Source: Natronohydrobacter sp. (GTDB lineage Bacteria; Pseudomonadota; Alphaproteobacteria; Rhodobacterales; Rhodobacteraceae). Taken from it: a stretch of DNA of 40,435 bases. Positions 36,230 through 40,435 of this stretch are shown piece by piece (position 1 is the stretch's first letter; every line of letters begins with the position of its first letter). The stretch is from the NCBI GenBank assembly GCA_020832585.1, contig JAFIEL010000010.1, positions 1-40,435 of the forward strand, read 5' to 3'. Both the position numbers and the translations under genes were made by a program. The notes beneath the pieces were generated by a model. The model did no database searches, was not told where the DNA came from, and worked only from the letters and a program-made list of their open reading frames with translations.

Positions 36230-36537
36230 GCTGGCGGCAGGTCGCGGGCCAGCTCTTCCAGCGATCCCATGCGGGCCGTTCCGTCGGCCATTGCGGGCAG
36301 TTCGATTTCGGCGCAAGTGCCCGCCGCAACCAGTGTCCAGGCGTTGCCCTGATAATCCACGGTCGAGGTGCCCGAGCAGGTCGTGCCGGGGCCCGCAGCG
36401 CAGTCATTCGCACCTGCCAGCGAGATGCCAAAGCATTTTTCCATGGTTGCGGATTGCGCATGAGCATATCCGCCAGCCAGTGTAAGTGCCGTTGCCAAGG
36501 AAGCCGCGAGCGGCAGGGCGAGGGTTCTCGTCGTCAT
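36226..36537 (-). CDS. Exported four-cysteine DUF2282 peptide (bufferin precursor, BufA-like)
   Basis: 103 residues. A signal peptide covers about 1-27 ([10 protein letters not shown], hydrophobic core, cleavage after AHA). The mature part has exactly four cysteines, C35, C46, C54 and C75, in the DUF2282 pattern MEKCFGI, NDCAAG, TTCSG and AGTC. In characterised bufferins the central cysteines are converted by the DUF692 enzyme and the product binds copper in the periplasm, protecting the cell. Here that is inferred from family and neighbours. AGGAG lies 10 nt before ATG 36537. It is first gene of the operon and divergent from the sigma-factor gene. Confidence 0.9.
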   Translation of the reverse strand: MTTRTLALPLAASLATALTLAGGYAHAQSATMEKCFGISLAGANDCAAGPGTTCSGTSTVDYQGNAWTLVAAGTCAEIELPAMADGTARMGSLEELARDLPPA

Positions 36538-36724
36538 GAATTTGCTCTCCTGTTGATGGGCGCTTATGTGCAGTCCCGGAAAGCGTTACGCGACGACAAG
36601 TACAGGCATTACACAGGTCACGCGGACGTGATCCGGTGTTTCTGAAATAATCGTTTCAGGAAAACTTCTCGCCTTGCTATGTAACAACGCGCGTGCGCCC
36701 CCCGAACAGAGGACTCGACCGGAT
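36538..36724. promoter_or_regulatory. Divergent control region between bufferin operon and ECF sigma gene
   Basis: A GTAAC element, a common -35 core of ECF sigma factors, occurs once towards each side: on the minus strand at 36589-36585 (52 nt before the precursor ATG) and on the plus strand at 36681-36685 (before the sigma gene). This would fit joint activation by the locally encoded sigma factor. The matching -10 boxes are not clear (CATAAG and CCGAAC at suitable distance do not agree), so this stays tentative. Confidence 0.4.
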
Positions 36725-37267
36725 TTGGAAGACCTCGATGCTCTGGAGGATCTCATGCGCGCTGCCAATCGTGGAGACACGATGGCCTATCACCGCTTGC
36801 TGATGGCGATAACCCCTGTCCTTCGCAAGGTTGTGCGTGCGCGCGGTGCAGCTTTGGGCCCCGAGGGCTGCGAGGATGTCTTGCAAGACGTTCTGCTGGC
36901 GATCCACAGCAAGCGGCACACATGGCACGAGGACGCGCCGCTGCGCCCGTGGCTATACGCCATCGCACGCCACAAGGTCGTGGATGCGTTTCGGGCGCGC
37001 GGCCGGCGGGTCGAAGTGTCGATTGATGACTTTGCAGAGGGGCTTGCCGCGGCAGCGGGCTCTGATCCGGCAGAGGGGCGCGATATGGAGAAGGTGCTGA
37101 GCAAACTTGAACCTCGCGCAGCAGAGATTGTTCGCGCCTTCGGCCTGAACGGCGAGACGACCGCCGAAACTGCCGCGCGACTGGACATGTCCGAGGGCGC
37201 GGTCCGTGTCGCCTTGCACCGGGCGCTGAAATCCATCGCCCGATTGCGCGAAAGGATGATCGAATGA
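36725..37267 (+). CDS. ECF RNA polymerase sigma factor (SigF-like)
   Basis: About 180 residues. Region 2 is seen in LMRAANRGDTMAYHRLL, GCEDVLQDVLLAIHSKR and PLRPWLYAIARHKVVDAFRAR; region 4 in LEPRAAEIVRAFGLNGETTAETAARLDMSEGAVRVALHRALKSI (within the last 60 residues). This branch is normally paired with a DUF1109 anti-sigma factor, which is the next gene (ATGA overlap). The start is uncertain: TTG 36725 keeps the usual 8-10 residues before LMRAAN, while ATG 36755 has the better ribosome-binding site (GGAGG). Likely activates its own operon and the divergent bufferin operon under metal stress. Confidence 0.9.
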   Translation: MEDLDALEDLMRAANRGDTMAYHRLLMAITPVLRKVVRARGAALGPEGCEDVLQDVLLAIHSKRHTWHEDAPLRPWLYAIARHKVVDAFRARGRRVEVSIDDFAEGLAAAAGSDPAEGRDMEKVLSKLEPRAAEIVRAFGLNGETTAETAARLDMSEGAVRVALHRALKSIARLRERMIE

Positions 37268-37896
37268 AAACCGAAGATCTGATTTCGGCACTTGCCGCGG
37301 ATACAATGCCGCGCGCGCCTGTCGGCCAGCAGCTGGGCAGTGCCTTGCTGGTAGCCATCGGCGTATCATTGGCCGCTTTCGCAGTATTCTGGGGACCAAG
37401 GCCGGATATCTGGGCAGCGCTTGGCTCATTCGCAGTGTTGAAAACCCTCGTGCCCTTGGCGTTTGTGTTGCTGGCATTGGCGTTTGCACTCGCGATGGTT
37501 CATCCGGGGTTTCCACATAAACGACGTGGGACGGCGCTTGGCGCCTTGATCGCGCTGGCGGCACTGACATTCATGATCGCACTTGCGCGCGAAGGTCAGG
37601 TCGGACTGGTCAGCGCGCTTTCGACACCCAGCCTTGTCACCTGCCTGCTGTCCATCCCGGCCCTTGCGATGCCGCTTCTGGCCGCAGCGATCTGGGGGCT
37701 GTCATCCGGGGCCTCGACGCGCCCAAGGCTGACAGGTGCAACCGCCGGATTGGTGGCGGGCGGAGTCGCTGCAGCCATATACTCGCTCTATTGCGACAAG
37801 GATATGATGCTCTTCGTGCTGCCTGCCTACGCCACAGCGATCGGAACCGTGATGCTTGCAGGCGCCTTGCTTGGGCCACGGATTCTGAAATGGTAA
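37264..37896 (+). CDS. DUF1109 membrane anti-sigma factor (NrsF-like)
   Basis: 210 residues with a short polar N-terminus (MKTEDLISALAADTMPR, the sigma-binding part in this family) and six hydrophobic segments. Two cysteines only, C127 (SLVTCLLSIP) and C177 (SLYCDKDM), 50 residues apart at membrane edges; as I recall, the Caulobacter NrsF also depends on two cysteines with this spacing for sensing heavy metals. It should hold the sigma factor at the membrane until metal or thiol stress frees it. Overlaps the sigma gene by 4 nt. Confidence 0.9.
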   Translation: MKTEDLISALAADTMPRAPVGQQLGSALLVAIGVSLAAFAVFWGPRPDIWAALGSFAVLKTLVPLAFVLLALAFALAMVHPGFPHKRRGTALGALIALAALTFMIALAREGQVGLVSALSTPSLVTCLLSIPALAMPLLAAAIWGLSSGASTRPRLTGATAGLVAGGVAAAIYSLYCDKDMMLFVLPAYATAIGTVMLAGALLGPRILKW

Positions 37897-37946
37897 ACCT
37901 GTTCGGGTGCCCTGAAGGGCGCTAAAGCAGCTAGCGAATTATCCCA

Positions 37947-38483
37947 TTAGACATTGGCAGGTCGAAACGCCTGACAACACGCAGGGTCTGTTTCAATTCG
38001 ACCTGCCCCAATCAAGTCCAGACAATAAGGGACAGCTGCGAAAACAGCGCCCAGACAGGTCGCAATCGCAGCAGGCTTGCCCGGAAGGGTTATGAACAAT
38101 GTCTTCCCACGCACGCCTGCGCCCTGACGCGACAGGATCGCAGTCGGTACCTCACGCATCGAGGCACGGCGCATTTCCTCGCCGAAGCCGGGCAAATCGA
38201 AATCGATGATATCCGCCAATGCCTCTGGTGTGCGGTCGCGCGGGGCGGGGCCGGTTCCGCCGGTAATCAACACCAGATCAACGCCATCCTCCGCAAAGCT
38301 TAGCAATGTGCTGGCCACAACCTCGCGACCGTCCGGAACAATACGGCGCGATACCTCGATGGGCGAGGAGATCGTCCTTCTCACCCAAGCCTCGGCCGAG
38401 GGGCCGCCCTGATCCACATATTCTCCACGAGATGCGCGGTCTGACACGGTCAGGATGGCAATACGCACAGCGTCACGCAGCAT
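37947..38483 (-). CDS. Molybdopterin-binding protein MoaB/Mog family
   Basis: 178 residues. It starts VRIAILTVSDRASRGEYVDQGGP and contains LVLITGGTGPAPRDRTPEAL (about 70-89), the molybdopterin-binding signature, and ITLPGKPAAIATCLGAV. Mog adenylates molybdopterin before molybdenum insertion; MoaB proteins of the same fold also occur, so the exact role is open. Its start overlaps the end of the DUF2478 gene by 11 nt, making a two-gene operon that reads away from two FNR boxes and lies behind nitrate reductase genes, which need the cofactor. Confidence 0.9.
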   Translation of the reverse strand: MLRDAVRIAILTVSDRASRGEYVDQGGPSAEAWVRRTISSPIEVSRRIVPDGREVVASTLLSFAEDGVDLVLITGGTGPAPRDRTPEALADIIDFDLPGFGEEMRRASMREVPTAILSRQGAGVRGKTLFITLPGKPAAIATCLGAVFAAVPYCLDLIGAGRIETDPACCQAFRPANV

Positions 38484-38982
38484 TCTGTAACCCCGCCTGC
38501 AGACACCAACCGGTCACATGAACCACATCCGCAGGCAGCGCTTCGGCCATCCCACTGGCAAAACTCTCGAAAGCGCGCAGGTTCAGGCCATTCACACCCA
38601 CAAGCACCGGCAGCCCACGGCAAAGAGCCTCGCCAATAAGGGGCGCAAACCCTGCACCCTCGGCTTCTGTCTTGCCGAATTTATTGACAACCAGAAGTTC
38701 TGCATCCGACAAGGCGGCCTCGGTGGCGGCGACGGCTTGCACAAGAACGCCGATGTCAAGCGTGCACCCCCGCGCGAAAGCTCCACGATCCTCGCTGATG
38801 CGCAATACCTCACCTGTTGCCAGCAGCCGCAGATCCATATCGCATTTGCGCCGATCTGCGCGGGCTGTATTGGCCTGCACGGTTCCGCACAGCCGCAAGC
38901 GACCTTCCAGACCTGCCACCACTTGCGTCAGAAACCGATCACTCTCTCCGCGTCCGGGCGGGCTGATATATCCCAATCTCAT
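38473..38982 (-). CDS. DUF2478 protein, molybdenum-linked
   Basis: 169 residues beginning MRLGYISPPGRGESDRFL, with CDMDLRLLATGEVLRISEDRG (about 47-67), LDIGVLVQAVAATEAAL and LLVVNKFGKTEAEGAGFAPLI (about 96-116), which are DUF2478 landmarks. The family is related to NTPases of the THEP1 fold and is often found by molybdenum transport or cofactor genes. The N-terminal glycine loop has glutamate where a Walker A lysine would be, so nucleotide hydrolysis is doubtful. AAAGGA lies 10 nt before the ATG. Two FNR boxes are 66 and 151 nt upstream (centre to start). Confidence 0.82.
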   Translation of the reverse strand: MRLGYISPPGRGESDRFLTQVVAGLEGRLRLCGTVQANTARADRRKCDMDLRLLATGEVLRISEDRGAFARGCTLDIGVLVQAVAATEAALSDAELLVVNKFGKTEAEGAGFAPLIGEALCRGLPVLVGVNGLNLRAFESFASGMAEALPADVVHVTGWCLQAGLQNAA

Positions 38983-39041
38983 GACTTGCGTCCTTTGTGC
39001 GAAGATTCACCCCTTTCTGGGGTCTGCTACATCCAAGATCA

Positions 39042-39055
39042 TTGATTTAAATCAA
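39042..39055. promoter_or_regulatory. FNR/FnrL box TTGATTTAAATCAA
   Basis: Exact match to the FNR consensus TTGAT-N4-ATCAA and a perfect palindrome. Its centre is 66 nt before the DUF2478 ATG, a distance allowing activation from about -41.5 with a 25-nt leader. It suggests anaerobic induction of the DUF2478-mog operon by FnrL or Dnr. Confidence 0.88.
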
Positions 39056-39126
39056 ATGTAAATCCAAAACATATAGGCTTAATTTTGATGCCTTTATGGT
39101 TTCTTAGACAAGATACGATTTTTGGT

Positions 39127-39140
39127 TTGATTTTAATCAA
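39127..39140. promoter_or_regulatory. Second FNR/FnrL box TTGATTTTAATCAA
   Basis: A second exact TTGAT-N4-ATCAA match, 85 bp from the first, in an AT-rich stretch (39040-39145). It may assist activation of the leftward operon. No rightward gene starts nearby. Confidence 0.85.
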
Positions 39141-39395
39141 CTATTCCCTCACCACCGATCTGTTCCGCCCATGAATCCAGGATAGCGGTCAGTTCGGAAC
39201 GCCAGCACCTCGACCAGTTCGGCGCGCGCCATATGCTCTGCCTGAGTCGGCATCATTGCCCCGCCATATGCCCTGCAAACACGTCCCCCACCAACTGCCA
39301 CGACACAAAAGCTGTTACCGGATCGAGCCGGTGTCGTGGCCAAGAAGACTTTCGTGATTTGCCGTCGTGCCGGACATGGCCGACCCCTTTCATGC
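39141..39395. other. Intergenic stretch behind the nar operon with a 10-bp inverted repeat
   Basis: Between the FNR boxes and the PpiC gene stop. GCCACGACAC (39297-39306) and GTGTCGTGGC (39331-39340) are perfect arms; a competing pair ACCGG (39317-39321) / CCGGT (39328-39332) overlaps the right arm. The minus strand holds short open frames, including a 20-codon one beginning MSGTTANHES and a 35-codon one beginning MMPTQAEHMARAELVEV, neither recognised. It could be a terminator region for nar transcripts or a gene remnant. Confidence 0.45.
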
Positions 39396-40175
39396 TCAGG
39401 CGGCTTGCAGCATAACGCCCTCAATCTGCGCTTGCGCGACAAGATCGGCCGTGAAGCTGGCAGCCGCACGTGCCCATGCCGCCTTGGCATGAGCATCGCG
39501 CAACCGTGGCAACACTGTCTCGAATGGCAGAACATCGCCGCGCGCGCGAGCATCCAGCCGGATCAGATGCAACCCGAAGCGAGTTTCCACCGGATCGCTG
39601 ATCTGGCCCTCCTCCAGCGCCTCGAGCGCGGCCTCGAATTCCGGCACCGTGTCGCCCTGCCCCAACTGGCCAAGCAGCCCGCCATTGTCCTTGGACGAAC
39701 AGGCCGAATGGGTGCGCGCCAGTTCGGCAAAGCGCCGCGGGTTGGTGCGCAACTCTGACAGGACACCATCAGCATGGGCGCGCAAGGCCGCCATATCATC
39801 CTGACGGGGGAAGAGGATATGCGCGGCCTCATAGAGCGAGGGCGCGCGGAACCGGTCGGGATGGGCGTCATAGACGCGGCGCAACTCGGCGTCGTTCGCA
39901 GGGACGGGCGTGATCGCCTGCTCGCTGAGTTGGCGGATCAGCGCTTCATCATCGGTTTCCACCTGCCCCGGTGCAATTTCCACCGGATCAGGGGACAGGC
40001 CACGCGTGCGGGCCTCTTGCAGCATCAATTCGCGGATGGCGAGCGCGCGCGCGGCGGCTTTCCAGGCCAGCCCCGGTTTTTCTTTCGGGGCTGGATGGTT
40101 CTGGGCTTCGGCCGCAATGCGTTCGGCCGAAATCTCAACGCCGTTGACAAAAACAGGCGGCAGAAGCGGTTTCAT
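39396..40175 (-). CDS. PpiC-type peptidyl-prolyl isomerase of the nitrate reductase operon
   Basis: 259 residues. The C-terminal half is a parvulin domain: YEAAHILFPRQDD (about 118-130), FAELARTHSACSSKDNGGLLGQLGQGDTVPEFEAAL (148-183) and VETRFGLHLIRLDAR (196-210). The N-terminus starts LLPPVFVNGVEI without a signal peptide, as in NifM/NarI-linked foldases in the cytoplasm. It follows narI by 12 nt on the same strand, and parvulins are commonly the last gene of narGHJI operons, where they assist maturation of the enzyme. AAGGA lies about 8 nt before the ATG. Confidence 0.9.
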   Translation of the reverse strand: MKPLLPPVFVNGVEISAERIAAEAQNHPAPKEKPGLAWKAAARALAIRELMLQEARTRGLSPDPVEIAPGQVETDDEALIRQLSEQAITPVPANDAELRRVYDAHPDRFRAPSLYEAAHILFPRQDDMAALRAHADGVLSELRTNPRRFAELARTHSACSSKDNGGLLGQLGQGDTVPEFEAALEALEEGQISDPVETRFGLHLIRLDARARGDVLPFETVLPRLRDAHAKAAWARAAASFTADLVAQAQIEGVMLQAA

Positions 40176-40187
40176 GGGGCTGGTTCC

Positions 40188-40435
40188 TTATTCGGCAGGG
40201 GTTGGGGCTTTGGGCTTCGGGGCCAGCCCCGCCGCTTTCAGCGCACGCTTGTCGCGGGCAAAGGGCTTCAGGCCCGTCCGCACTGGTTTCGCCCCATCGC
40301 GCGAGCGCACGATCTGATAGCCAGGCCGCCACAGAAAGCGGATCGGAACCGACAGCATGTGCACCAGACGGGTGAAGGGAAAGAGCGCCACGATCACCAT
40401 GCCAAGGAAGATGTGGAACTTGTAGAGCCAATGCA
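40188..40435 (-). CDS. narI: Respiratory nitrate reductase gamma subunit, C-terminal part (start outside window)
   Basis: About 82 codons of a frame open to the window edge. The segment HWLYKFHIFLGMVIVALFPFTRLVHMLSVP is the last transmembrane region of NarI, including a histidine (LVHM) that is a haem b ligand in the family, followed by the cytoplasmic tail PIRFLWRPGYQIVRSR. NarI carries electrons from quinol to NarGH. The tail after GYQIVRSR is extended by about 35 residues rich in Lys, Pro and Ala. narG, narH and narJ should lie beyond the right edge. Confidence 0.93.
   Translation of the reverse strand, partial: HWLYKFHIFLGMVIVALFPFTRLVHMLSVPIRFLWRPGYQIVRSRDGAKPVRTGLKPFARDKRALKAAGLAPKPKAPTPAE

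Noticed and set aside
36674-36724. Longer start for the ECF sigma factor at TTG 36674
   Set aside because: No ribosome-binding site and it would place the start before the likely promoter element.
37909-37920. Possible terminator GCCCT/AGGGC behind the anti-sigma gene
   Set aside because: Only 5 bp with a 2-nt loop and no T-run.

Overview
The window reads as chromosome of a GC-rich alphaproteobacterium, most likely a salt-tolerant, facultatively nitrate-respiring member of the Rhodobacteraceae (Roseobacter/Roseinatronobacter-like). This rests on protein style, gene content (ectoine synthesis, betaine-type demethylation, inositol catabolism, nar genes, SigF/NrsF with a DUF692 cluster) and FNR-type boxes. 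The species cannot be fixed from the sequence alone. No rRNA, tRNA, CRISPR array, insertion sequence or phage block was seen.

Layout. 1-3581: end of a flavin N-demethylase/dehydrogenase, then a Rieske oxygenase and its reductase (glycine betaine/proline betaine type demethylation). 3588-7133: lone pxpA-like gene, a LacI regulator divergent from a PhyH-type Fe(II)/2-oxoglutarate oxygenase, and a small membrane protein. 7130-20165: a myo-inositol regulon. A leftward operon iolD-iolC-iolB-like-aldolase ends in a decayed iolG-like remnant. A rightward operon carries two Gfo/Idh/MocA dehydrogenases around an iolE-like gene. A LacI repressor follows, then a rightward operon for an ABC importer plus canonical iolB. 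Both divergent promoter regions carry the same perfect palindrome, TTGCAACCGGTTGCAA.

20181-24629: ectoine biosynthesis, ectR(MarR)/ectA-ectB-ectC-ask. 24756-30196: histidine utilisation, hutC facing hutI-hutH-hutU, with a 3' fragment of hutF fused to the hutC start and a palindromic operator inside the hutI promoter. 30606-33971: an M15 peptidase with a C-terminal membrane anchor, then a D-lactate dehydrogenase/lactate permease pair.

34093-37896 is the most interesting part. A leftward operon encodes a short four-cysteine exported peptide (DUF2282), a DUF692/MNIO iron enzyme, a DUF2063 partner and a DoxX membrane protein. It is divergent from an ECF sigma factor and its DUF1109 (NrsF-like) membrane anti-sigma factor. 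This matches the recently recognised bufferin type of ribosomally made, post-translationally modified copper-handling peptides, together with its dedicated stress regulator.

37947-40435: molybdenum-cofactor genes (mog-like and DUF2478) read leftward from a region with two perfect FNR boxes, next to the end of a respiratory nitrate reductase operon (narI and a PpiC-type foldase). Overall the region combines compatible-solute synthesis and breakdown, inositol and histidine catabolism, metal stress and anaerobic respiration, each with a local regulator.
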